Part shown: in pieces, positions 32,073 through 42,620 of the stretch
Layout of the letters: every line of letters begins with the position of its first letter
Position numbering within the stretch: the first letter of the stretch is position 1
Origin: CAZPDM01 sp964585305
Lineage (GTDB): Bacteria; Planctomycetota; Uabimicrobiia; Uabimicrobiales; JABWCH01
Direction: 5' to 3'
Assembly: GCA_964585305.1 (NCBI GenBank)
Contig: CAZPDM010000001.1
Span: 1-64,000 of the forward strand
DNA length: 64,000 nt
Made by a program: the position numbers and the translations under genes
The notes under the pieces: model-generated
Seen by the model: only the letters and a program-made list of their open reading frames with translations
The model's database searches: none
What the model was told of the DNA's origin: nothing

Positions 32073-35000
32073 TTACAATGAAATTTTTTGAGAAATAGGT
32101 TTTGCATATTTATTGCGACTAAGAAAATAGAATATAAGAGATAATAGTAGAAGTAATACTCCCAAAAGGCTAGTTAGATATAGCATTCCACCATTTTGTT
32201 GGACAAATTGCATGATAGGTGCAAGAAACCAACTGATACGATCGTACCAATTTTCAATATTGGGGAATTTTCCAAGAAGAGTAGCAAAAAATCCATCGCC
32301 AAAAAGATCCCAGAAGAAAGTAAGAATAGGGAAAATAATTCCCAAAGCTGCTGCAAATTTGGCCAGCTTATATTCTGAAACTTTCATTGGAAGTTGGATT
32401 TTCTGGACACATTTTTCTTGATACCAGATTTGAATACAAGCTTCTTGAATTCTTCCTGCAGCCAAAGGTGTTATCCAAAATTTGGCAGAAGATTCTTGTG
32501 GTGTTAAATCAACGAGTATTTCATTTGGAACAGTTAGACATCCTGGGACATGTGCAGCAACTTTAATAATAGGCTTGGCTGCTTCTACAGCGACTGCTTG
32601 ACCATGTACTTGGCGGAACCCTTCTGCTTTTTCTTCAATTTGTGTCAATTTTTCTGGCGTAAAAATAGTGGAAAGCGGGTATGTTTGGAGTGGGTGCATC
32701 AAACTATAATAACGGACGGTTGCTTCACGAGTAATTTTAGATGGTTTAATAACCATTGGAGTTGGAGGTGGGGAAACTATTGGAATTGGAGCAATAGGCG
32801 GGGGTTCTGGCTTGGGATGTGTGGTTCCAGGAAGACTTAATGAAGGTAAAACAGGAGTAGTGCTTGCAGGTATTTGAGGTTTTTCTATTTTTTCTTCTAC
32901 AGGCTCTTTATTAGATATTGGTTCTGGTGTGCTTATTGGTTTTTCTGGAGATGGTGTAATATTTTCTGGAATTACAGCAGCGCCACTTCCTCCTTGTGGT
33001 GTGCGTACTTCGCTTCCTATAGCAAAGGATTCTTGTAATATATCTTCAGGTTTTTTTTCTGGCGTTTCTAAAGCTACTTCTCTTTTGTCAATTGGTAAAT
33101 CAGTAAGAGGAATATCAATATTAGGTAGTATTGCTTCGGGTTCTTTTGGAATATCGGTTAGAGCGTCAGGCAAATCAACTTTAGAAATTTGCTCTGTTTT
33201 AGGTAAATTGTTAATATCCAAATCTTCTTCTTGTTCTTCAGATATTTTATTTTTAGGTAGTTTTGAAACAGCAAATTTTTGGGTTTGAACAAGATCGCTA
33301 GTAAAAATGTCTTTCTTTGATTCGTTAGTGAACATTTCTCCTGAGAGCCGTTTTGTTATTTGAGGGAGTTCGGCATTTTCATCACGCATAAGTCGTTCTA
33401 GTTCTTGTTCCTCTTTTGTAATAGGAATATGGCTTTCGGGATCTATTATTTTATCATCATTTTTTTCATCTTTTTCATCGGAAGTCATATCCATAGATGG
33501 AAGATTTAATGGTTCAGCTTGAGGAATATTTTCTTCAAGTGGTTCAGCTTGAGCAATATTTTCAAGTGGCTCAGCTTGAGGAATATTTTCTTCAAATGGC
33601 TCAGCTTGAGGAATATTTTCTTCAAATGGTTCAGCTTGAGGAATATTTTCTTCAAATGGTTCAGCTTGAGGAATATCTAAAGGAGGTAATGGATCAATAT
33701 CTTGAATTTTTATATTAGCAGCAATCTCTGGTTCGTCATCAAGGTTAGGAATTACAGGTTCATTGTCATCTTCATTTACAGCAAAGGAGGGAATCGCATC
33801 TGGAACAACTGCATCAATTGGTAAGGCATTGACTAAAATATCAGAAGGTTCTTTTTTAGCGTCTTCAATGTCTCCTTCATGATCGCTTTGAATAGTGTCT
33901 TTACCCCATACTTCAGCATTCGGATTGGGAAGTGTGGGGGGTAATAAGTCTTGTTCTTTTTCAATTTTTTTCTTGCTTGGAGAGTCTTCAAACATTTCTA
34001 GTTTATTGTCATCTCGATCTTGCCAAATAGTAGGTAAATTGAATTCTTCTGGAGCAACTTTATCTTCAGAAATGCGCTCTCCATTTTTTATCATTACTTT
34101 GGTAGGTTTATGTGTAGAGGATTCAATTTTAGGAGCAGAGGAACGTATATTTGTTTCAAGGCGTGCTAAATTAGCTTCAGCAGCAGCTTTAGTAGGATCT
34201 ATTTTAGGCGTAGATTGAGTAGGAGTAATTTCTGGTTTTATAGACTTGGCGGCTTTCATACTACTTGTAGAAGATGCAAATTTCTTTTCGTCTTCTAATA
34301 ATTTTTTTTGATAAACTGTTTTGATTTTTGCTAATATACTTTTTTCTGTAGAAAGCAATGGTTCTATATCATGCCCAGTTACCATTTTTAAATCAATTAA
34401 TTTTTGGCTGTCAAAAGGGTTGACTGCCGCAACAACAATTTTATTTCCTTCAAATCGGATAGGCATGATACGATAATATTCTGCTGCATTTTTTAAAACA
34501 ACTTCAAGTACTTCTGGAGCAATTGCAACATTGTCTAAATCTACACTTGGAATTTCTAAATAATGGCTAATTGCAGTTAAAATATCTTTTTCTTGAAGAT
34601 AAGAATCTTCCATAAGAGTAGTAATAAGAGGTTTATTTTGTAAATTTGCTGTCTGAAAAGCCGATTCTACAATATCTTGAGAAAGTATTTTCGTTTTAAT
34701 GAGAATTTCTGAGATAGCTTTATCAAACTCTCTACCTCCTTTTGCCATCATTTTTACAATATTTGGATCTTTTCCTGGTGTTCCTGATTCAACTTTTGTT
34801 TCTTTTACTACTTTACTGGAGATTGCTTTAGGTTGAATTTCTACACGTTCATTTTCTTGATAATTTTTTTCATAAATAAGATCGCCAATTGTCATTTCAA
34901 ATGGCAAAGGTTCATTGCGGAAATATATCACGATAGCCGACTTGTCTTGCTGGTAATTATATCGTTCTTGTAAAATTTCCAGCACTCGTTCTAAAGTAGT

Positions 35001-35075
35001 ATCCTCACGCACTTTTAAAGATACTACTTTATTGATAAATTTATCTTTGACAATAATTTTAGCGGTGTTGTCCAT
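32073..35075 (-). CDS. Ubiquitin-like + MshEN domain protein with tandem repeats
   Basis: A 1000-residue modular protein. Residues ~1-82 look like a ubiquitin-like beta-grasp domain (IIVKDKFINKVVSLKVRED, later IVIYFRNEPLPFEMTIGDL). Residues ~108-250 match the MshEN/T2SSE-N fold known in pilus and type II secretion ATPases, where it can bind cyclic di-GMP (ISHYLEIPSVDL, YRIMPIRFEGNKIVVAAVNP). No ATPase domain follows. Residues ~250-790 are acidic, Pro-rich and disordered-looking, with six copies of PQAEPFEENI-like repeats. Residues ~800-905 form a small beta-rich domain, and two membrane segments (about 908-930 and 965-985) end the protein. It may be a membrane-anchored signalling scaffold. 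The start follows AAGGATAC. I know of no characterised protein with this layout. Confidence 0.75.
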   Translation of the reverse strand: MDNTAKIIVKDKFINKVVSLKVREDTTLERVLEILQERYNYQQDKSAIVIYFRNEPLPFEMTIGDLIYEKNYQENERVEIQPKAISSKVVKETKVESGTPGKDPNIVKMMAKGGREFDKAISEILIKTKILSQDIVESAFQTANLQNKPLITTLMEDSYLQEKDILTAISHYLEIPSVDLDNVAIAPEVLEVVLKNAAEYYRIMPIRFEGNKIVVAAVNPFDSQKLIDLKMVTGHDIEPLLSTEKSILAKIKTVYQKKLLEDEKKFASSTSSMKAAKSIKPEITPTQSTPKIDPTKAAAEANLARLETNIRSSAPKIESSTHKPTKVMIKNGERISEDKVAPEEFNLPTIWQDRDDNKLEMFEDSPSKKKIEKEQDLLPPTLPNPNAEVWGKDTIQSDHEGDIEDAKKEPSDILVNALPIDAVVPDAIPSFAVNEDDNEPVIPNLDDEPEIAANIKIQDIDPLPPLDIPQAEPFEENIPQAEPFEENIPQAEPFEENIPQAEPLENIAQAEPLEENIPQAEPLNLPSMDMTSDEKDEKNDDKIIDPESHIPITKEEQELERLMRDENAELPQITKRLSGEMFTNESKKDIFTSDLVQTQKFAVSKLPKNKISEEQEEDLDINNLPKTEQISKVDLPDALTDIPKEPEAILPNIDIPLTDLPIDKREVALETPEKKPEDILQESFAIGSEVRTPQGGSGAAVIPENITPSPEKPISTPEPISNKEPVEEKIEKPQIPASTTPVLPSLSLPGTTHPKPEPPPIAPIPIVSPPPTPMVIKPSKITREATVRYYSLMHPLQTYPLSTIFTPEKLTQIEEKAEGFRQVHGQAVAVEAAKPIIKVAAHVPGCLTVPNEILVDLTPQESSAKFWITPLAAGRIQEACIQIWYQEKCVQKIQLPMKVSEYKLAKFAAALGIIFPILTFFWDLFGDGFFATLLGKFPNIENWYDRISWFLAPIMQFVQQNGGMLYLTSLLGVLLLLLSLIFYFLSRNKYAKPISQKISL
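33511..33677. repeat. Six tandem 30-bp coding repeats
   Basis: The unit GGTTCAGCTTGAGGAATATT plus TTCTTCAAAT repeats six times; the second unit has lost three bases. On the coding strand it encodes PQAEPFEENI. The copies are nearly identical, so the array is probably variable between strains. Confidence 0.92.
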
Positions 35076-35217
35076 ACGTATCCTTACTTTTTTCTTAAAA
35101 AAACAACAAACATTTCCTCCATAAATTCTATCTTATCGATGGATGCAAATAAAGTCAATCAAATATTTTTATAGAATTTTGAATTCTAATAAATTCGTTA
35201 AAATTTGATTTGCTTAG

Positions 35218-38200
35218 TTAAAATAAATTGATCTGTTCGATATTTTTTTCTTTTGCAGTAACTTTTGTTTTAGAAATAATTTTTGTGATGTATTCTACAG
35301 GAATTTCTTGTATATATCTAGAAGGAGCATTATTTTGTATTTCGCCATTCAATAAACGTTTTTCTGCACAACTAAGGTATAAATAATCTTTTGCTCGGGT
35401 AACTCCAACATAAAATAAGCGACGTTCTTCTTCAAATTCTGTTAATGTTTTAGAATTAGAAGCTGGAAGAATATTTTCTTCACAACCAACAATAAAAACA
35501 ACAGGAAACTCAAGTCCTTTTGAGGCATGCAATGTCATAAGCGTAACTTTTCGTGCTTTTTGATTATATTCATCGTTTTGATGGTGCAGTTGTATATCTA
35601 TTAAAAAATCTTTCAATTTGGAAAAATCTTGTGAAAAATTGAGTAATATCTCTTCCTGTATTGAGTCTAATTTAAATGAGTTGAATATGCTAGTTTGATG
35701 AATATGATTTAAAAGATTCATTAAAAAGTCTCGTGTAGAAATCGTTTTTTGTGATTCATCTTGTAAAAATTTCAAACTTTTTTTTAATGTTTCGATTACA
35801 CTAAAAATGTTCTTTGAAATATCTGGCATATCTTGTTCTAACATCCGCCAAAGGGAAATTTTTTTCTTTTCGTGATGCTTTTTTAATGTTTCTAAAGTTT
35901 GTATTCCAATACCAGGTAATTCTAATAAAATTTGAGATAAAAGAACATCTTGATCAGGATAAATCAAAACTTGCAGCAATGATTTAAATATACACAATTT
36001 GGGTTGCTGCCAAAATGGTTCGTTTCGTACTATTTGATAGGGGATGCCAGAGCGGGCAAGTGATTCTTCTAAATCTGTTAATTGTGCATGGGTACGATAT
36101 AGAATGGCAAAGCTGCTAAAATCATAATTCCCTTGTGAAATCCCATTACTTCGTTCGGTAACTATAGAAAAATTACTAATTCCCCCAATGAGTTGGTCGA
36201 TTGTTTTTACTACAAATTCTGCTTCAGATTTTCCTGTTTTTGCTTGATAATATTGTATCTTTTCTCCTGTTTTTAATGCTTGCAATGGATTAGGTTGATG
36301 TGTAGGATTATGACGGATAATTCCATTAGCAGCTTGTGTAATAGGAATTGTAGAACGATAATTTATACCTAATTTTATTGTTTTGCTTCTAATAAAATCT
36401 TGAGAAAATTGCATAAAATATTTTACATCTGCTCCACGAAAGCTATAGATAGCTTGATCTGGATCTCCAATGGCCATAAAGTCAGTATTAGAATTATAGA
36501 GAAGGTGTAAAAATTGATATTGTGCTGGATTTATATCTTGATATTCATCAACAGTGATCATACGATATAATGATTGATAATTTTCTAAAATTTCTGGATG
36601 GGTTTGAAATAAAGAGATGGGCAAAAAAATTAAATCTTCAAAATCTACCATGTTATGTTCTGTCAATATTTTTTGGTATTCAAGAAATGCCTGCTCTTCT
36701 GCAGGAGAAGTTTTTTTGTCATATATTTCGCCAGAATTTTTTCTGGATACTATATTGTCTAAGAATTTACTTAAATTAGGATTGATTTTCTGAATAAAAT
36801 ATTCTTTTTGTCCATTATCTAAAATCAAAATATCTTTTGATAATCCTAATAACTCATGATGCTTTTTTATAATCTTCCATCCTAGTTTATGGAAAGTAGT
36901 TACTGTAATAGACTCTGAATCATTAGCTAAAAGACCTTGTAATCTTTGCTGCATTTCTTGAGCTGCTTTATTTGTAAAAGTAATTGCTAAAACTTGTTCT
37001 GGAAGGACACGGTGTTCTGCAATTGCTTGCGCAATTCGATATGTTAAAACTCTAGTTTTTCCTGTCCCAGGGCCAGCAATAACTAATAAAGGAAGCCCGT
37101 TGTGCATAATAGCATTTTTTTGATCAGGATTATAAGGTAAATCTTGTAAGAAATTAGTTGGTTGGGGTTCTGGCATTCCAATATCTGGAATGATTTCTCC
37201 ATATTTATTTTCCTTTTTTAAAGGAATAGCCTGAGAGCCAGAAGATGTTTTGCTTTTAGCAGATTTTTTACTTGAAATAATTTGCTGCGATTGCGGCGTT
37301 TTTTGTCGTTGTTGTTTTATTTTTTTATCAGGAGCAGAGTCGGGGATGCCGGTGGGTTGGATTGAAGAAGTATCTGGCAATTTATGCGATGCTTCGGCAG
37401 CGATGTTGGCGGGTGGGATTGGTTTCTCTGGTAATTTATGCGATGCTTCGGCAGCAATGTTGGCGGGTGGGATTGGTTTCTCTGGTAATTTATGCGATGC
37501 TTCGGCAGCGATGTTGGCAGGTGGGATTGGTTTCTCTGGTAATTTATGCGATGCTTCGGCAGCGATGTTGGCAGGTGGGATTGGTTTCTCTGGTAATTTA
37601 TGCGATGCTTCGGCAGCGATGTTGGCGGNNNNNNNNNNNNNNNNNNNNNNNNNNNNNNNNNNNNNNNNNNNNNNNNNNNNNNNNNNNNNNNNNNNNNNNN
37701 NNNNNNNNNNNNNNNNNNNNNNNNNNNNCGATGTTGGCGGGTGGGATTGGTTTCTCTGGTAATTTATGCGATGCTTCGGCAGCGATGTTGGCGGGTGGGA
37801 TTGGTTTCTCTGGTAATTTATGCGATGCTTCGGCAGCGATGTTGTTACTTGTTTTTGTTGTTTCTTGCAGCTTATTTTCTTTTGTTATTTTTATTTTTGG
37901 TGTTGGTTTTGTTGATGTGATTATATTTGTCTCGATTATCGTTGGTTTATTTTCTGCTGACTTAGTTTTTTCTGTAGATTTTGTTTTTTCTGCTAAAGCA
38001 AGATTTTCTTGAACGCTGATAAGTTTTTTTATTTCTTCTAAAAACTCTTTTCTTTTTTTTAATTCAGCAGATTTTTGATTTATTCTTTGATTAAGGTTCT
38101 CAAGATTTTGTTGGTTGGATTCTAACAACTTTTGTTGCTGTTGAAATTTCGTTAAGTATTCATTTAACTTTTTTATTAGATTATCTATGGCTTTTTGGTG

Positions 38201-40075
38201 ATGTTCGACCGCTTTTTCATGTTGTTGCAATTCAGTAAATTGTGTTTTTAATTTAGAGGCTAGCTTATTTATGGATTGTTGTTTCTCTTCAAATAATTTT
38301 TTATTTTCTTTAAGTTCAAATAACTTATTAGATATATCTTTACTAAGATTCTCAATTGATTTTTGATTATTTTCAACAGCTTTTTGATGTTGTTGCAGCT
38401 CTGCAAGCTGAAGAATAAATTTGCTGGCTATAAGATCAATCTCTTTTTGAATAGCAAGAGTTGTTTCCTCTTGTTTTTGTATTTCTGTCTGTTTTAGTAT
38501 AGCTTCTTGATTAAGTTGCTGGATTTCTTCTTGATTGATTTTTGAAAGGATATTTTGTTTAATTTCTTTAGCTTTTTTAGCCGCAATTTCTTTTAAAATT
38601 TGTTGAATTTTTCTCGCTGACTTAGCTTTTTGGCTTGCTTCTATCTGTTGAAGATGTCGAATTCTTTTATTTTCTTGCTCTTTTTTAGTTTCTTCTGTTT
38701 GTTGTTTTTCTTTATTTTCAATTTTTTTTGCTTGCTGGAATTTCTCGGTTTCCTGATTTTTTTCGATTGATTCCATTTGTGTACTCCAGCCTAAAAAAGA
38801 TTCTTGTATTTCAAACTCTTTACGTTCTTCGGGCGAAAATATTTTAATGCTGCCAAATTCCCCATCATACCCAGGATTGATGATCAAATTTCCTTGCCGC
38901 ACGCGTTGGACAGCCTCTGCTAGCATAGGAAAAGTTTTGCTTTCCAATTCTTTAATGCTGATATTTGATAAAATTTCAATTTCTGTACCTATAGTAGTTA
39001 ATAAACTATTGTATGTATTCTTTACTCTTTGGCTGCCTTCTTTTGTTTCAAATATTTCTTGTAAAATAATTTCTAATGGAACTAAACTAGTAAATGGAAA
39101 TGTTTTTTTTGGTTTTTCTCCATGTTTCCGATCTGCCATTTTCATTATGCGATTCATTACGCCTAATGTAATATTTTTCCCGCAGATAGGACATATTCCA
39201 TTGTGTTTTTCACTTTCTTCTGGAAGGAATCTTTGTTGGCATTTTCGATGTCCATCAAGGTGATATTTTCCTTCTTCTGCATAAAATTCCAAAGTGCCTA
39301 AAAATTGGTTAGGATTTCCTTCTTTAAGAGATTGAAATATGCTAAAATAGGAAAGATCGCAATTGAATAAATTTGCTTCTCTGCCTAATTTATTAGGAGA
39401 GTGTGCGTCCGAATTAGAAATAAAAACAAAACGATCCAATTCTGAACAAAGCCAATTCATTGAAGGATCTGAGGATAACCCAGTTTCCAAAGCAAAAATA
39501 TATTTTGTTAGATCGCCAAAGCATTCCTCGATATGATCGAATCCTGAATTTGATCCAAAAATAGAAAACCAGGGCGTCCAAATGTGTGCTGGAATTAAAT
39601 GACAATCTGGAGAAATTTCTAATAAGATTTCTAAAAGATCTCGACAATCTAATCCCAATATTGGACGACCATCTGAACTTAGATTACTAAATTTATTCAA
39701 TTTTTTCTGAATTTTTGTTACAGTTTCTATATCAGGAGCAAAAACAAGATTATGTACTCGACGGCCTTTTTTGTTTTTAGTATAAATATTACTTACTTCT
39801 ACATTCAATAAAAATCTTACTTCTGGAACACATTGGTAAATTGGTGGCATTTTGATTTTTTTTTGTATGGAATTTTTGAGTTTAAATAATCCTGGTTCTG
39901 CAGGTTCTAAGAATTCTTCAATCTCTTTTGCCCAAGTAGGATGAGTAAAATCTCCTGTTGCAACTACTTGAATTCCTTTATAAATAGCCCATTGATAAAG
40001 ACTGGGAAAATCAAGACTAGAACTAGTTGCTCGTGAAAAGCGCGAATGAATATGCAAATCTGCTATAAATTGCAT
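35218..40075 (-). CDS. EndoQ-UvrD fusion: deaminated-DNA endonuclease joined to helicase
   Basis: One long gene, split only by the 100-N gap at 37629-37728. The frame is NIAAEASHKLPEKPIPPA on both sides. The N-terminal ~415 residues are an EndoQ-family (TIGR00375) PHP nuclease: MQFIADLHIHSRFSRATS, GDFTHPTW, PAHIWTPWFS, ETGLSSDPSMNWL, SNSDAHSPNKLGREAN, and a zinc site with CPICGK. EndoQ cuts beside deaminated bases such as hypoxanthine and uracil. A coiled coil of ~280 residues and 18-residue tandem repeats follow. The C-terminal ~660 residues are a UvrD/PcrA-type 3'-5' helicase with IAGPGTGKTRVLT, VDEYQDIN, GDPDQAIYSFRGA, LHASKGLEFPVV and VTRAKDYLYLS. EndoQ-UvrD fusions occur in other bacteria as I recall; the long coiled coil and repeat linker is the odd part. 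The start at 40075 follows AAGGAAAACTACTCT. Total length is above 1585 residues plus the gap. Confidence 0.85.
37381..37844. repeat. 54-bp tandem repeat array, interrupted by gap
   Basis: Unit length is 54 bases (18 codons). About 4.6 units lie left of the gap and 2.1 right of it, nearly identical at DNA level. The true copy number is unknown because the assembler broke here. The encoded unit is NIAAEASHKLPEKPIPPA. Confidence 0.95.
37629..37728. other. Assembly gap (100 N)
   Basis: Exactly 100 unknown bases, the usual placeholder for a gap of unknown size. It falls in the tandem array, shifts the numerical reading frame, and makes one gene appear as two. Confidence 0.98.
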
Positions 40076-40275
40076 AGAGTAGTTTTCCTTATGGTATTTT
40101 GAAAATAATAGTTCTTTTCTTAACTTTATTTTAAGAAAAATACCTTGAATTGTCAAGAAATCTAAATTTTTTGAGTGATTAAAACAGAAATTTTTTATTT
40201 GACAAAAAATCAAAGATAATCTATACTTTAAAAAAATTCTTTAAGCTAATATAGAAAAAGACAGGAACGAATTAA

Positions 40276-42036
40276 ATGTCCGAATCACAAAACAGAAATT
40301 TAGAAACTCGTGCTTTTCCCAGCATTACTCCAGGGCAAATGTTAGGAGATAGGTATCAAATTTTACAAGAAATCAATCCTTCAGGGCAATGGGAAGTTTA
40401 CTTAGCGCAAGAAGTTGTTACTCAGAAAAAAGTGATCATAAAATTTTGGAGATTATTCCCAGATAGTTTAATTCAATATCAATCTAAATTAGAAGCAAGA
40501 CTTTTCCACTTAAGAAATTTGCAGCATCCTGGAATATTAGAAATTTTAGACTATCGATTTCAATATAATCGTTTTTATGTTGTTCAAGAATTTGCTTCGG
40601 GAATAACTTTACGTGAACTTCTCAATCAACATTCGCATTTGCCAGTTTCGGAAGTAACAAAACTATTGATAGAGATTTTGAATATTGTTCAATATTTGCA
40701 TTATCGACATTTGTTGCACCTAGATATAAATCCTAACAAAATTTTTTGTGTGAAACTACCCAATGGTCTTCAAATTGTTAAATTAGATGCTATTGGGCAA
40801 ATTTTACCTGATGATTTAATTACTTCATCTTCTTTACAACAGAAATATCGAGCACCTGAAGTTCATCGTCCTGATGTTCAACTTGGCCCAAGTTCAGATA
40901 TTTATTCAATTGGTATTTTAGCATACGAAATGCTTACAGGAGTTTTACCATACCCTCCCTATTCTTTATTAACTCGTGATGCGGCTCCACTTATTCCACC
41001 CTTATCTAGAATGAAGCCTAGCTTACGTGTTCCTTCTAATGTAGAACATTCTATACGACAAGCTATTGCTTGGAAAGCTAGAAATCGTTTTGAAACTGCT
41101 GGGGAATTCTTGCACATATTAACAACGAAATCCCATTTTCCTCAAGAAAATTTTTCTCAAAATATTTTTAAATTATCTTTAATAGTATTAGTTGCTGCCA
41201 TTTTTTATGGTTATTATCCTCAAATAGTTGATTGGGTAAAAATTCAACTAAAAGATTTACAAGTTAAAATACAGACATTTTCTTCAAAAAAGTCTACTAA
41301 CGAAAATGAATTTGAGATTAAAATTCCTAAAAATGTTTTACCTCAGCGTCCAATGAAGTTGGAATTTGAAAAGCAAATAGAGAAATATCAAGCTCAAAAA
41401 AATGCTGATGAATTATATAAGAATATGTGCCTTATTCCTGAAGGCGTAGTCCCATTAGAGAATTTTGAAGAAAATGGTAAATTGGAAAAGATAGTTAAAG
41501 TTCCCGAATTTTATATAGATCGCACAGAGGTTACTAATTCAGAATACCAAGAGTTTGTAAAAGCAGTAGGGCACTCTGCTCCAGAATATTGGAAAGAAGG
41601 AAAATTTATTCCATCTCAAGAAAATTATCCGGTTGTTTGTGTCAATTGGTACAGTGCTAAATTATATGCTATTTGGCGTGGAAAACGGTTGCCATCTGAA
41701 ATAGAATGGGAACGCGCAGCTCATGGAGAACAGTATAAACGCTGGCCTTGGGGGAATGCTTTTGCCTCTGGATTTGCAAATGTAGAGTCTCAATCTTTAG
41801 AACCTGTTGGAAAATTTCCTTATAGCCCTAGCATTTTTGGTCTTTTAGATATGTCTGGAAATGTTTGGGAATGGACAGATTCTTGGTATCAAAAAGATCA
41901 AGACTATGATAAAGTAATTCGAGGAGGTAGTTATCGCAGCAAACGAGAGCAAGCAACAACAAACTATCGAGAAGGATTTTTCCCAGAAAGCTATCGAGAT
42001 GATATTGGCTTTCGTTGTGTAAAGGACTCGAAATGA
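40276..42036 (+). CDS. Pseudokinase - membrane - FGE/SUMF1 fold protein
   Basis: A 586-residue protein. Residues ~27-285 have the Ser/Thr kinase fold with the lysine in VIIKFW, but the catalytic loop is HLDINPNKIF instead of HRDxKPxN and the DFG is replaced by DAIG, so catalysis is unlikely. A membrane segment follows (LSLIVLVAAIFYGYYPQIV, about 298-316). Residues ~375-583 are an FGE/SUMF1 fold (FYIDRTEVTNSEYQEF, CVNWYSAKLYAIWRGKRLPS, LDMSGNVWEWTDSW, FRCV). The domain order puts the FGE module outside the cytoplasm. It probably works as a sensor or scaffold. The next lipoprotein gene overlaps its stop (ATGA), so the two are translationally coupled. The start follows AGGAACGAATTAA. Confidence 0.85.
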   Translation: MSESQNRNLETRAFPSITPGQMLGDRYQILQEINPSGQWEVYLAQEVVTQKKVIIKFWRLFPDSLIQYQSKLEARLFHLRNLQHPGILEILDYRFQYNRFYVVQEFASGITLRELLNQHSHLPVSEVTKLLIEILNIVQYLHYRHLLHLDINPNKIFCVKLPNGLQIVKLDAIGQILPDDLITSSSLQQKYRAPEVHRPDVQLGPSSDIYSIGILAYEMLTGVLPYPPYSLLTRDAAPLIPPLSRMKPSLRVPSNVEHSIRQAIAWKARNRFETAGEFLHILTTKSHFPQENFSQNIFKLSLIVLVAAIFYGYYPQIVDWVKIQLKDLQVKIQTFSSKKSTNENEFEIKIPKNVLPQRPMKLEFEKQIEKYQAQKNADELYKNMCLIPEGVVPLENFEENGKLEKIVKVPEFYIDRTEVTNSEYQEFVKAVGHSAPEYWKEGKFIPSQENYPVVCVNWYSAKLYAIWRGKRLPSEIEWERAAHGEQYKRWPWGNAFASGFANVESQSLEPVGKFPYSPSIFGLLDMSGNVWEWTDSWYQKDQDYDKVIRGGSYRSKREQATTNYREGFFPESYRDDIGFRCVKDSK

Positions 42037-42581
42037 AAAATAAATATAATATAACTCGCTTTTATAAGATAATTTTTTACACAAGTCTAATACTATTGAT
42101 TGGACTAATATCTTGTGAAGCAAATAGTTCACGTATTAAAAAATTAGAAAAAGAAATCGAATGGGAAATAAATAATCAAAAAATTATGAATCAAAATGTT
42201 GTTTCTTTGAATGCAGAGTTAGAAAAAATATTTTCACGTAGTCTTTTGTATCGTTTCCCTCAAACTACTATTATTCAACCTGGAAGATTGATTATTAAAA
42301 ATAAGGAAGTTCCGTATCTAAAAGCTATTGAATTTAATTTTATTACAACTCAAAAAATAGAAGTTATTGTAACTTATAAAAGTGATGAAAAAGTTAGTCC
42401 GCATTATTCAATATTTCTTTTTTCTGATGATGGCTTAAACATTCATCGACATGATGTAAACCATACCGGAATATTTTCTAGCTCTATTAAACCTGGAAAA
42501 GAAAAGGATGAAAAAGAAAAAGTAGTCATTTCTGGATCAAGAATTCCCACTTTTTTTCTTATCCAAGATATTAAAGGATAG
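42033..42581 (+). CDS. Lipoprotein of unknown function
   Basis: A 182-residue lipoprotein. The signal peptide IIFYTSLILLIGLISC ends in a lipobox, with cysteine at about residue 28. It is followed by a short coiled coil (RIKKLEKEIEWEINNQ) and a beta-rich domain. I start it at the ATG overlapping the stop of the pseudokinase gene. Its layout resembles the next lipoprotein (42621), so the two may be distant paralogues acting with the pseudokinase. No known domain is recognised. Confidence 0.75.
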   Translation: MKNKYNITRFYKIIFYTSLILLIGLISCEANSSRIKKLEKEIEWEINNQKIMNQNVVSLNAELEKIFSRSLLYRFPQTTIIQPGRLIIKNKEVPYLKAIEFNFITTQKIEVIVTYKSDEKVSPHYSIFLFSDDGLNIHRHDVNHTGIFSSSIKPGKEKDEKEKVVISGSRIPTFFLIQDIKG

Positions 42582-42620
42582 CATAGAAAGGTAGAAGATA
42601 TTTATCTTCATAAAAAATAT

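Noticed and set aside
37250..38012. Plus-strand frames through the 54-bp repeats and the acidic-repeat region
   Set aside because: They are reverse-frame readings of repeated coding DNA of the minus-strand gene, without ribosome sites or known domains.
35218..40213. Separate UvrD helicase gene starting at TTG 37380 and separate PHP gene ending in the gap
   Set aside because: The repeat frame continues on both sides of the 100-N placeholder; the TTG has no ribosome site and lies inside a repeat unit. They are one gene.
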